NCBI RefSeq assembly: GCF_900119485.1
Contig: NZ_FPJZ01000016.1
Span: 10,882 to 63,760 of the forward strand
Direction of reading: 5' to 3'
DNA from: Thermoactinomyces sp. DSM 45891
GTDB taxonomy: Bacteria; Bacillota; Bacilli; Thermoactinomycetales; Thermoactinomycetaceae
DNA: 52,879 bases
Within the stretch, counting starts at the first letter, position 1; each line of letters starts with the position of its first letter. The position numbers were made by a program, and so were the translations under genes. Shown one piece after another: positions 1 through 7,358 of the stretch. The notes beneath the pieces are model-generated. The model saw only the letters and a program-made list of their open reading frames with translations. It was not told the origin of the DNA and ran no database searches.

Positions 1-771
1 GCGGATGGTGCAGACGGCGCTACAGGACCTCAAGGAGATACCGGGCCTCAAGGACCGACGGGCGCGGATGGTGTAGACGGCACTACAGGACCTCAAGGTG
101 CTACCGGGCCTCAAGGTGCTACCGGGCCTCAAGGTGCTACCGGGCCTCAAGGACCGACGGGTGCGGATGGTGCAGACGGTACTACGGGACCCCAGGGAGA
201 CACGGGACCTCAAGGTGCTACAGGACCTACTGGTGCCACAGGGGCTGGACCTCAAGGACCTACAGGACCTACTGGTGCCACAGGGGCTGGACCTCAAGGA
301 CCTACGGGACCTACGGGAGCTAATTTGATGGCTAATAATGCAAGATTCGCTCCTAGTGGGACAGTTTCTACTGGATCGCTCGGACCGGTTGCTCTTGCTC
401 CAGTATTTAATAACAGTAATGGAAGTATCAGTCTAAGTGGTAATAATATCGTCTTATCTCCGAATAGCGTTTATTATGCTTCTGTAGATCTTCGAGGAAC
501 TTATACTCCATCAACAGATGGTTTAACAGTTGTAGAATTGCTCGCAAATATGAATGGTGGCGGAGGAACTGTTATGACAGATCAATATTCTTCCGCGGGG
601 ATGACAGGAGTTCAAAATCCAAATGTCTGGACTGTAAATGCATCAGGATTAATACAGACTACTCCTGCAAGCACACAACTTTCACTTTCTCTTCAGATTT
701 CACCTCAATCTGGCGGATCTGCGGCATTTACTGTAAATAGAAGTAATGTAAGCATTATACAAATCGCATAG
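1..771 (+). CDS. Collagen-like surface/exosporium glycoprotein (BclA-type), 5' end missing
   Basis: The reading frame is open from base 1 and stops at 769-771; the N-terminus lies outside the window. Residues about 1-107 are Gly-X-Y triplets (GPQGPTGAD, GATGPQ), with two GAG interruptions of the triplet phase near residues 81 and 95. About 148 residues follow that are rich in Ser, Asn, Gly and beta-branched residues, beginning ANNARFAPSG. This resembles the trimerising jelly-roll head that caps BclA-like collagen stalks of Bacillus exosporium. From family knowledge such proteins form hair-like filaments on spores and are O-glycosylated on the Thr-rich triplets; the Thr-rich GPT/GAT triplets here suit that. 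Anchoring cannot be judged without the N-terminus. A phage tail-fibre collagen protein is a less likely alternative, as no phage genes are nearby. Confidence 0.85.
   Translation, partial: ADGADGATGPQGDTGPQGPTGADGVDGTTGPQGATGPQGATGPQGATGPQGPTGADGADGTTGPQGDTGPQGATGPTGATGAGPQGPTGPTGATGAGPQGPTGPTGANLMANNARFAPSGTVSTGSLGPVALAPVFNNSNGSISLSGNNIVLSPNSVYYASVDLRGTYTPSTDGLTVVELLANMNGGGGTVMTDQYSSAGMTGVQNPNVWTVNASGLIQTTPASTQLSLSLQISPQSGGSAAFTVNRSNVSIIQIA
94..147 (+). repeat. Three perfect 18-bp tandem repeats in the collagen stalk
   Basis: The unit CAAGGTGCTACCGGGCCT occurs three times in direct succession (94-111, 112-129, 130-147), encoding QGATGP each time. Perfect identity at the DNA level, including synonymous positions, suggests recent slippage or recombination and hence length variation between strains. 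Confidence 0.9.
220..303 (+). repeat. Two perfect 42-bp tandem repeats in the collagen stalk
   Basis: Bases 220-261 and 262-303 are identical. Each unit encodes a Thr/Pro-rich segment containing the triplet-phase break GAG. It is a second, longer repeat class next to the 18-bp one. Confidence 0.85.
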
Positions 772-794
772 TATATCCCAAATATCATTTTTTT

Positions 795-884
795 GGTAAA
801 GTAAAAAGAAATTACCCTTTGTATTTTGGTTGATGGTACACCCCATCCTCCTACTACAAAAGGGCGATTTCTTTTTACTTTACC
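795..884 (+). terminator. Long imperfect stem-loop after the collagen-like gene
   Basis: Arm 795-823 (GGTAAAGTAAAAAGAAAT then CCCTTTGTA) pairs with 855-884, with one internal mismatch pair and one bulged base; the loop is about 30 nt. It starts 23 bp after the stop codon. The arms are A/T-rich and the 3' arm contains a T run, so a terminator or mRNA-stabilising stem is the simplest reading. A degenerate MITE-like inverted repeat is possible. Confidence 0.55.
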
Positions 885-894
885 CATTTACAGG

Positions 895-1076
895 CTTTTA
901 TTCATAAAGATAACCTGCTCGAAGCAAAGTCCGAAAGGACGGGATTCAATGAAATCGTATGAAAACACCACAACACCCATTCATTCGGAGGAAACAAGCA
1001 ATGGGCGCGATGAACGACTTGCAGATCATTTGATGTAAAACACCCTTTATTTCATAAACAAACGATTTGAATGTAC
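895..1076 (+). other. Non-coding spacer with a run of small hairpins; possible structured RNA
   Basis: Between the stem-loop and the rpsT terminator there is no convincing gene. The sequence holds closely spaced short hairpins: TGCT/AGCA (near 915), GTCC-GAAA-GGAC with a GNRA tetraloop (930-941), GATT/AATC (944-957) and CCCATT/AATGGG (976-1005), the last enclosing GGAGG. A 70-codon open frame (826-1038) crosses it but begins inside the upstream stem-loop. I do not recognise a known RNA family. Confidence 0.3.
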
Positions 1077-1109
1077 AAAAAAAGCCTTCCCACAGTTTAG
1101 AGGGTCGGC
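1077..1109 (-). terminator. Rho-independent terminator of rpsT
   Basis: Read on the minus strand, GCCGACCC pairs imperfectly (6 of 8) with GGGAAGGC and is followed by seven T residues. It lies 12 bases beyond the rpsT stop codon. Confidence 0.7.
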
Positions 1110-1121
1110 CGGTTGCTTCCA

Positions 1122-1379
1122 CTACGCTTGAAGCTTTTTCGCTAGACGGGACTTCTTACGAGCCGCTGCGTTTTTGTGTAATAGACCTTTGGTTACTGCT
1201 TTATCCAAAGAACGGCTAGCCTCTTGTAAGGCTTGAACAGCTAGGTCTTTGTTGGAAGCATCAACTGCGGTGATATACTTTTTCACAGAAGTACGAACAG
1301 CGGATTTTTGAGCCGCATTGCGTTCGCGACGTACCTCGTTGGTTTTAGCGCGTTTAATAGCAGATTTAATGTTAGCCAA
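1122..1379 (-). CDS. rpsT: 30S ribosomal protein bS20
   Basis: The protein has 85 residues, the usual bS20 length. It starts (M)ANIKSAIKRAKTNEVRRERN, is very rich in Lys, Arg and Ala, and is an all-helical primary 16S rRNA binder of the 30S subunit. I chose the TTG at 1379 because GGAGGTG sits 6 bases upstream; longer in-frame extensions have no bS20 similarity. The E. coli rpsT also uses UUG, where the weak start is part of autogenous control, so the same may hold here. It is divergent from gpr, as in B. subtilis. Confidence 0.97.
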   Translation of the reverse strand: MANIKSAIKRAKTNEVRRERNAAQKSAVRTSVKKYITAVDASNKDLAVQALQEASRSLDKAVTKGLLHKNAAARKKSRLAKKLQA

Positions 1380-1432
1380 TGAATTCACCTCCAGAGAAAA
1401 CGTTACGCATCTCATTACGTGCAACATGCAAC

Positions 1433-1461
1433 ATTTTAACATGCGTATTGGTAAAAAGCAA
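1433..1461 (-). promoter_or_regulatory. SigA-type extended -10 promoter for rpsT
   Basis: On the minus strand TTGCTT (1456-1461) is followed after 17 bp by TAAAAT (1433-1438), with TG one base before the -10 hexamer. The -35 hexamer lies within an 8-bp inverted repeat (1445-1468, GTATTGGT/ACCAATAC). Confidence 0.65.
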
Positions 1462-1535
1462 CCAATACAGAGAATTAGAAGATCCATCCTGGGTCAAAAT
1501 ACCATAGAGAAGAAAAGGATGAAAGTAGGTATATT

Positions 1536-2639
1536 ATGAACCAAGAACATCAAATTCAGCTACCCCCGTATTCGATTCGGACGGATCTAGCTCGTGAGGC
1601 GCATGAAATGGCAGTTCAAAAGCATCACGAAAAAGGACAAATTCAGATATCGGGTGTTCGAATCGAAGAGACAAAAGATCAAGGAATTACGACTAGCTGG
1701 ATTTGGGTTGACAATCAAGCTGGCGCACAAGAACTGGGGAAAATGCCCGGAACCTATCTTACGATTGAAGTGCCTGCCCTACGAGGTAAAGATTCTGTTC
1801 TCCAACAGAGAGTAGCAAAACACTTTGCTAAGGAATTTTCTCGTTTCCTTCACGAAGTTGGAATTGGCTCAGATGCTTCTTGTTTGTTAGTAGGATTAGG
1901 TAATCGAAATGTAACAGCGGATGCACTAGGACCTTTAGTAGTCGAACATTCTATGATTACGAGACATTTATTTCTATTAGCTCCTGAACAAGTAGCGGAA
2001 GGATATCGTTCAGTCGGAGGAATCGCACCCGGGGTACTCGGCACGACAGGGATGGAGACGAGCGAAATTATCAATGGAATCGTGCAACATGCTAAGCCCG
2101 ATTTCGTTATCGTGTTTGACTCTCTAGCGGCACGCGCCTTAAATCGTGTAAATACAACGATTCAAGTGGCGGATACAGGTATTCATCCTGGATCAGGAGT
2201 AGGAAATAATCGCAAGGCAATAAACAAAGAGACCCTAGGAATTCCTGTTATTGCAATCGGAATTCCTACGGTGGTGGACGCTGTTACGATCGCTCATGAT
2301 ACGATTGATTATGTATTATCCCATGTAAGTCGTGAGATGCAGGGGGTCAAAAATAACCCACTTGATCCTTACAATCGTCCAACTGTTCGTGATCTACAAT
2401 CGCATGAGGTTCCGTTAGAGACACGTAATCGCATGATGGGCATGATTGGGAAGTTAAGCCCAGAGGACAAGCGAGGATTGATTAAAGAGGTATTGCAGCC
2501 ATTGGGACAAAACTTAATTGTAACGCCGAAAGAAGTGGATGAATTTATTGGCGATATGGCGAAGCTGGTTGCACTTGGTGTTAACTGTGCCCTGCATCCA
2601 GCTGTAAACAATGAGAATGCTTCGATGCATATGCATTAG
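1536..2639 (+). CDS. gpr: GPR germination protease (spore protease)
   Basis: The protein has 367 residues, matching the GPR family. It is the unusual (peptidase family A25) endopeptidase that begins degradation of small acid-soluble spore proteins during germination. The N-terminal pro-region contains YSIRTDLAREA, the conserved segment around the autoprocessing site of the zymogen. LVGLGNRNVTADALGP and GIAPGVLGTTGMET are hallmark family blocks. It is expected to be made in the forespore under SigF/SigG control, though I did not find a convincing forespore promoter. The ATG follows a modest ribosome-binding site (AAGTAGGT). It is divergent from rpsT, and a probable substrate (the SASP at 24678) lies in this window. 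Confidence 0.97.
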   Translation: MNQEHQIQLPPYSIRTDLAREAHEMAVQKHHEKGQIQISGVRIEETKDQGITTSWIWVDNQAGAQELGKMPGTYLTIEVPALRGKDSVLQQRVAKHFAKEFSRFLHEVGIGSDASCLLVGLGNRNVTADALGPLVVEHSMITRHLFLLAPEQVAEGYRSVGGIAPGVLGTTGMETSEIINGIVQHAKPDFVIVFDSLAARALNRVNTTIQVADTGIHPGSGVGNNRKAINKETLGIPVIAIGIPTVVDAVTIAHDTIDYVLSHVSREMQGVKNNPLDPYNRPTVRDLQSHEVPLETRNRMMGMIGKLSPEDKRGLIKEVLQPLGQNLIVTPKEVDEFIGDMAKLVALGVNCALHPAVNNENASMHMH

Positions 2640-2721
2640 GATTTCATTAGAAGCAAAGTGCTGTCTCCTAAGCTCATTGCCCCTATTCCATTCTCATATA
2701 TTGATCTTTCGGCAATGGTAT

Positions 2722-2764
2722 AAAAAATGAGCGATTTTCTAAAATAGAGGGTCGCTCATTTTTT
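2722..2764. terminator. Bidirectional terminator between gpr and the AAC(3)-like gene
   Basis: AAAAAATGAGCGA (2722-2734) is the exact complement of TCGCTCATTTTTT (2752-2764). T runs on both strands fit termination of the two convergent genes. Confidence 0.9.
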
Positions 2765-2771
2765 ATGACAA

Positions 2772-3569
2772 CTATTTACAACCATACAACGATTGCAAAT
2801 AAGAAACCGCAAACTTATGAGCTGATTCTGCAGGGAATAGGTAACATTCTCCTTTACCAATGAGGCTATTTACACAATCAGGCTCCTCTTTCCATTTCTC
2901 CCCCATAGCTACAAACGGCTCCGCATCTACTTCTATATGTGAAAACGACTTCCAGACTCTTACACCATCTTCAATCATAGCGCATGCGTACGTGGTTATA
3001 GGAATATTGCACTCATACTCCGCACGATGCCAGAAGGTAGTTGTCTCTAGGGCAGAGCCTAGATGAAGAACATATCCCTTTTTCCCTAATAAGCGATCTA
3101 AGGGTGAATCGGGTCCAAAACCGATATTAATCGTGTGATGAGCGAGGATCTCAGCGGCATCTTTTCCCCAGGCGGCAAATGACCACACAGGATGTTTACT
3201 TCGAAGCACTCCAGGAAGAGTGCGAAATAATTCAGGAACGACCCCCATCCCCATAGTAGGTGTATGAGATGGATCATAGGGGGGCATGTGTTCTCGAATG
3301 GATTCCCACCAATCCTCCGGCGCTGGTGGGGCAACCCAATGGGCAGGGTCAGAATTACCAGGGGTTTGTGTAGGCATGAGAATCGTCCCTTGATCCGTTA
3401 CGATTTCCATTAGTGCGCGACATACTACTTCCGCACCTCCACATACCCAACCTAGTTTTGATAAAGAGGAGTGGACAATCAGTGTCATTCCTTTGTATAC
3501 CCCGAGGTTGTGGAGATCCTCTTTCAATGAGGTGAGAGTGATCATAGGTCCTTGTAGTGGTTCCATCAC
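2772..3569 (-). CDS. AAC(3)-family aminoglycoside N-acetyltransferase-like protein
   Basis: The protein has 265 residues with the family hallmarks LIVHSSLSKLGWVCGG near the N-terminus, ILMPTQTPGNSDPAHW, and HTPTMGMGVVPELFR. AAC(3)/YokD-type enzymes transfer acetyl from acetyl-CoA to an amino group, classically N3 of the 2-deoxystreptamine ring of aminoglycosides. Chromosomal members in spore formers often have unknown substrates, so resistance is not demonstrated. The start is GTG 3569 or ATG 3566, both after AAGGAG. It sits on the opposite strand between gpr and spoIIP, which are adjacent in B. subtilis, so it looks like an insertion into the conserved order. Confidence 0.9.
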   Translation of the reverse strand: MMEPLQGPMITLTSLKEDLHNLGVYKGMTLIVHSSLSKLGWVCGGAEVVCRALMEIVTDQGTILMPTQTPGNSDPAHWVAPPAPEDWWESIREHMPPYDPSHTPTMGMGVVPELFRTLPGVLRSKHPVWSFAAWGKDAAEILAHHTINIGFGPDSPLDRLLGKKGYVLHLGSALETTTFWHRAEYECNIPITTYACAMIEDGVRVWKSFSHIEVDAEPFVAMGEKWKEEPDCVNSLIGKGECYLFPAESAHKFAVSYLQSLYGCK

Positions 3570-3712
3570 GTTATGCTCCTTTTCAGATAAATTAATAATA
3601 TGGCAATACCCTAATTCTAGTTAAAGAAACATTTGAGTCTCATATTCTAGTTCTATCAACTTCTACTCTCTCATAAGGTGTAAGAGAAACCACAACTGTG
3701 GGAGGAATAGAG

Positions 3713-4885
3713 TTGAAAAAATGGAATTTTGCTAGTTTCACTTCGGTAAATATGTCTGGACAACGTGTCCGTCGAAACTTTGTGATTTTAATGTTGTGCA
3801 CAGCAGTCATCTTTATGATCGCGGGGGGCTTTGCTGTTTTACAGGCGAAAGTTACGACCCACACAACAGACGGGAACCCTCTTACCTCCCATGTATCAAA
3901 TCAAACTCTCATCTCTTTATTAGGAGGAAATATTCCTTACTTAAATGAGAGTGTCCAAACGCCTAGCAGAGATAGTTTGATCTCTAGACTCGCTTTGGAA
4001 CTAATGATGAGCATTGATATAAAAGATCCACGTACCTTTCTCGGTCATGAATTGCCTAGTTTTGCGCTGTTTGATACAGAGATTTATCTAGCGAGTGAGG
4101 ATGTAACCTTTGATTCCATTCCAATCGATACACCTCCTGATGCGAAGATTGAAGACCAGATCGCGAAGGCCATTGAAAAGGCGGTCCAGAGCGGTGAGTT
4201 ACCGGATGATCCGAAGAAATTGGTGGGGGCGGGTCCTGGTACTAAGAAAGTATTTATTTATCATTCCCATTTTTCAGAGTCGTTTCTACCAGAGATAGGG
4301 AGTACGAATCCTAACTCGGCCAGTCATATGAGCAAAAATATCACAATGGTGGGAAAAAGACTGCAGCAGGAATTAGCCAAGATGAATATCGGTTCGATTG
4401 CATCCAATAAACCCTATCCCTATACCACCGCTTATGCGATGTCGAAGCAGACAGTGATAGCTGCGATGAAACAAGAAAAAGAGTTGGAGTATTTTATCGA
4501 TATTCACAGAGATTCACAGAGAAGAGATCATACTACTAAGACTTACAATGGAAAGACATATGCTAGATTTGCTTTTGTAGTAGGGAAAGCTAGTAAAAAC
4601 TATGCTCAGAACCTAAAACTAGCAGAGTATCTGCATAAAGAGATGAATCGACTTTACCCGGGGCTATCAAGAGGTGTGTTCCAAAAGCCGAAGACAAGAG
4701 GGACGAATGGCGAGTACAATCAATCACTCTCTCCTAATTCGATGCTTGTCGAAGTTGGTGGAATTGATAATAATTTTGAAGAAACGTATCGAGCGGTTGA
4801 TGTTTTGGCAAAAGTGTTAGGTGAGAGGATTGTGGACGCTACCCCTGCAAAAGGAACCGTCCCCTCCACCAAGGAGAAGAAGTGA
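3713..4885 (+). CDS. spoIIP: Stage II sporulation protein P, peptidoglycan amidase/endopeptidase
   Basis: SpoIIP acts with SpoIID and SpoIIM at the engulfing septal membrane, cleaving stem peptides and cross-links so that the mother-cell membrane can migrate. The 390-residue protein has one N-terminal membrane segment (about residues 23-45). The catalytic domain carries KKVFIYHSHFSESF (His ligands), EYFIDIHRDSQRR and MLVEVGGIDNN. I chose TTG 3713 because GGGAGGAATAG lies just upstream; the in-frame GTG at 3698 would be part of that ribosome-binding site. Expression is expected from SigE; TCATATT at 3640-3646 matches the SigE -35 consensus, but no good -10 is correctly spaced. yqxA follows after 10 bp. 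Confidence 0.96.
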   Translation: MKKWNFASFTSVNMSGQRVRRNFVILMLCTAVIFMIAGGFAVLQAKVTTHTTDGNPLTSHVSNQTLISLLGGNIPYLNESVQTPSRDSLISRLALELMMSIDIKDPRTFLGHELPSFALFDTEIYLASEDVTFDSIPIDTPPDAKIEDQIAKAIEKAVQSGELPDDPKKLVGAGPGTKKVFIYHSHFSESFLPEIGSTNPNSASHMSKNITMVGKRLQQELAKMNIGSIASNKPYPYTTAYAMSKQTVIAAMKQEKELEYFIDIHRDSQRRDHTTKTYNGKTYARFAFVVGKASKNYAQNLKLAEYLHKEMNRLYPGLSRGVFQKPKTRGTNGEYNQSLSPNSMLVEVGGIDNNFEETYRAVDVLAKVLGERIVDATPAKGTVPSTKEKK

Positions 4886-4895
4886 GGTGTCTTCT

Positions 4896-5372
4896 ATGCG
4901 CTGGATGATTCAATCAGTCAGCTTACTGGTAATGTTAATCTTAGGTATTTTCCTTGGGATTGATTCTGCAGAGAAGAACATGCAGAAGATGCAGGGAACA
5001 GAAGGTGCTCCCCGGGCAGTTCAGGTTACCCCTACAGATGGGAAAGTACAAATTCAGGTACTAGGGAAAGATGTGATTCTAAACAAAAATGATTCTTTGT
5101 TTGAGGATCCTTCTTCACCTTCAGAATCTTCGACCCCGACCCCGGCTGAATCAGAGAAACCGAAAGCACAGTCGTCTTCCCTTCCACAACCCAATACAGA
5201 TGCCGAGGTAAGTGGTGGCAGTAGCCTAGCTCAGTTTGGCAATGAACTAGGTGGAGGATTAAAGACGACGACTCGTAAGGTGCTAGATTTCATGTTTGGT
5301 TGGACAAGTAATGGGTCGAATCTATCTGAACCTCATATACAGGGCTCAGATTCCGGTACAACTCCTCCATAA
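4896..5372 (+). CDS. yqxA: YqxA-like membrane protein (DUF3679)
   Basis: The 158-residue protein starts MRWMIQSVSLLVMLILGIFLGIDSAEKNM, a single N-terminal membrane helix. A hydrophilic, Pro/Ser/Glu-rich low-complexity stretch follows (about residues 68-105), then a short C-terminal segment. Position directly after spoIIP and before lepA matches B. subtilis yqxA. Its function is unknown; cotranscription with spoIIP suggests a sporulation role. I chose ATG 4896, preceded by GAGGTG; a longer frame would overlap spoIIP by 65 bp. Confidence 0.8.
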   Translation: MRWMIQSVSLLVMLILGIFLGIDSAEKNMQKMQGTEGAPRAVQVTPTDGKVQIQVLGKDVILNKNDSLFEDPSSPSESSTPTPAESEKPKAQSSSLPQPNTDAEVSGGSSLAQFGNELGGGLKTTTRKVLDFMFGWTSNGSNLSEPHIQGSDSGTTPP

Positions 5373-5389
5373 GGGGGGTTGTATTTTTT
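5358..5389 (+). terminator. Terminator overlapping the yqxA stop codon
   Basis: ACAACTCCTCC pairs (with G-T pairs) with GGGGGGTTGT, followed by ATTTTTT. The stem contains the TAA of yqxA in its loop and ends the spoIIP-yqxA unit. Confidence 0.8.
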
Positions 5390-5425
5390 ATGTTTTCTTT
5401 CACCTAGCAAAAGCCAATCCCCCTC

Positions 5426-5434
5426 TGTTATAAT
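5426..5434 (+). promoter_or_regulatory. Extended -10 promoter for lepA
   Basis: TGTTATAAT is a consensus extended -10 element 45 bp before the lepA start. No good -35 hexamer is present at 16-18 bp, which is typical for extended -10 promoters. Confidence 0.55.
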
Positions 5435-5478
5435 AAGAAAATGCAATTCGTGCGCCTAAGTAAGCAGGAGGTAACGGG

Positions 5479-7296
5479 ATGGATAGAAAAGAACGTCAGC
5501 AACACACCCGTAACTTTTCCATTATTGCTCATATTGACCACGGAAAGTCGACTTTAGCAGATCGCATTCTCGACTTTACTGGGGCTTTGAGTGAACGGGA
5601 AAAACAAAATCAATTCCTAGATAAAATGGATTTGGAACGTGAACGTGGAATTACGATTAAATTACAATCAGTTCGGCTTCCCTATAAAGCAAAAGACGGA
5701 AACGAATATATCTTGAACCTAATTGATACACCTGGACATGTAGACTTTTCCTATGAAGTATCGCGTAGTTTGCAGGCATGTGAGGGAGCATTACTTGTGG
5801 TTGATGCGGCCCAAGGTGTAGAAGCACAAACCCTCGCTAATGTATACTTAGCTTTGGAAAACGAGCTAGAGATCGTTCCGGTTATTAATAAGATTGACCT
5901 GCCCGCCGCCGATCCAGAGCGTGTGAAGCAAGAGGTAGAAGATGTAATCGGTTTGGATGCGAGTGATGCCGTTTTAGCATCTGCAAAAGCAGGCATCGGG
6001 ATCGAAGAGATTTTAGAACAGATCGTAGAAAAAGTACCACCACCAGAAGGGGACCCAGATGCTCCTCTACAAGCACTCATTTTTGATTCCTTCTATGATG
6101 CATATAAAGGTGTCATTGTCTACATGCGTGTCGTGAATGGCTCGGTACGTAAAGGCATGAAGATTAAAATGATGGCGACAGAAGCTGTGTTTGAGGTGAC
6201 GGAGGTAGGAGCATACACTCCTCATCCAGTAGCATTAGATGAGCTTTCGGTGGGAGATGTTGGATTTATTGTAGCCAACATTAAAAATGTGAAGGATACT
6301 CGAGTGGGGGATACCATTACAGATGCAAGTCGTCCAGCCATTGAGCCACTACCAGGTTATCGGAAGACGAATCCGATGGTATTCTGTGGATTGTATCCAG
6401 TTGAATCCAATGAATATGAGGACCTCCGTGAGGCATTGGAGAAATTAGAGCTAAATGATGCGTCACTTGCGTATGAGCCTGAGACTTCCAATGCACTTGG
6501 TTTTGGCTTCCGTTGCGGGTTCTTGGGACTCCTTCACATGGAAATCATCCAAGAGCGCATCGAGCGTGAATTTAACATTAACTTGATTACAACGGCGCCA
6601 AGTGTTGTGTATCGAGTTCATCATACAGATGGGACGACAATCGACATTGAAAACCCATCTTTATTCCCGCCTCAACAAAAACTAGATCGTGTCGAAGAGC
6701 CTTATGTCAAAGCAACGGTACTTGTTCCCAATGACTATGTTGGAACGATCATGGAGCTCTGTCAGAATAAGCGTGGTAACTATATGGATATGAGCTATCT
6801 GGATGCGAATCGGGTACAGATTGTGTATGAATTACCACTTGCTGAGATCGTGTATGACTTCTTTGATCAATTGAAGTCGAGTACCAAAGGTTATGCTTCG
6901 TTTGATTATGAGATGATTGGCTATAAAGAATCTAGCCTAGTGAAGATGGATATCTTGCTAAACGGAGAATCAGTGGATGCTTTATCCTTTATCGTTCACC
7001 GTGATCGTGCATACCATCGTGGACGGATTTTAGTAGAGAAGTTACGTAAACTCATCCCACGTCAAATGTTCGAAGTGCCAATTCAAGCCACGATTGGACA
7101 AAAAGTAGTCGCGCGTGAGACGATTAGTGCCATTCGCAAAAATGTATTGGCAAAATGTTACGGTGGAGATATCAGTCGGAAGCGGAAATTGCTAGATAAG
7201 CAAAAAGAAGGAAAAAAGAGGATGAAAGCAGTTGGTTCCGTAGAGGTTCCACAAGAAGCATTCATGGCTGTCCTTCAAGTAGATGACGATAAATAG
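5479..7296 (+). CDS. lepA: Elongation factor 4 (LepA), ribosome-associated GTPase
   Basis: The 605-residue protein is full length for EF4. G motifs are visible: AHIDHGKST (G1), RGITI (G2), DTPGHVDF (G3) and NKIDLP (G4). The C-terminal EF4 domain includes YGGDISRKRKLLDKQKEGKKRMK, which reaches into the peptidyl-transferase region. EF4 acts in translation fidelity, back-translocation and 30S biogenesis under stress. The start has a strong AGGAGGTAACGGG ribosome-binding site. The order spoIIP-yqxA-lepA-hemW-hrcA is that of B. subtilis. Confidence 0.98.
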   Translation: MDRKERQQHTRNFSIIAHIDHGKSTLADRILDFTGALSEREKQNQFLDKMDLERERGITIKLQSVRLPYKAKDGNEYILNLIDTPGHVDFSYEVSRSLQACEGALLVVDAAQGVEAQTLANVYLALENELEIVPVINKIDLPAADPERVKQEVEDVIGLDASDAVLASAKAGIGIEEILEQIVEKVPPPEGDPDAPLQALIFDSFYDAYKGVIVYMRVVNGSVRKGMKIKMMATEAVFEVTEVGAYTPHPVALDELSVGDVGFIVANIKNVKDTRVGDTITDASRPAIEPLPGYRKTNPMVFCGLYPVESNEYEDLREALEKLELNDASLAYEPETSNALGFGFRCGFLGLLHMEIIQERIEREFNINLITTAPSVVYRVHHTDGTTIDIENPSLFPPQQKLDRVEEPYVKATVLVPNDYVGTIMELCQNKRGNYMDMSYLDANRVQIVYELPLAEIVYDFFDQLKSSTKGYASFDYEMIGYKESSLVKMDILLNGESVDALSFIVHRDRAYHRGRILVEKLRKLIPRQMFEVPIQATIGQKVVARETISAIRKNVLAKCYGGDISRKRKLLDKQKEGKKRMKAVGSVEVPQEAFMAVLQVDDDK

Positions 7297-7305
7297 ATAA
7301 ACATG

Positions 7306-7342
7306 CCGTGATGTGGAGTTTTCTAACCACACACGGTTTTTT
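7306..7342 (+). terminator. Terminator between lepA and hemW
   Basis: CCGTGATGTGG pairs with CCACACACGG and is followed by six T residues. Read-through could feed hemW, whose ribosome-binding site begins 5 bases later. Confidence 0.75.
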
Positions 7343-7358
7343 CTATGGAGGTAATCAA

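Noticed and set aside
98..328. Frame rich in Leu-Lys repeats within the collagen stalk
   Set aside because: It is the +1 reading of the Gly-X-Y repeat and ends where the repeats end.
925..960. Hammerhead ribozyme or c-di-GMP-I riboswitch suggested by GTCC-GAAA-GGAC
   Set aside because: The hammerhead core (CUGAUGA, GAAAC) and the c-di-GMP-I core after the tetraloop are missing.
826..1038. 70-codon open frame after the collagen-like gene
   Set aside because: It begins inside the stem-loop, has no ribosome-binding site and no recognisable domain; the internal ATG at 948 is also without a good site.
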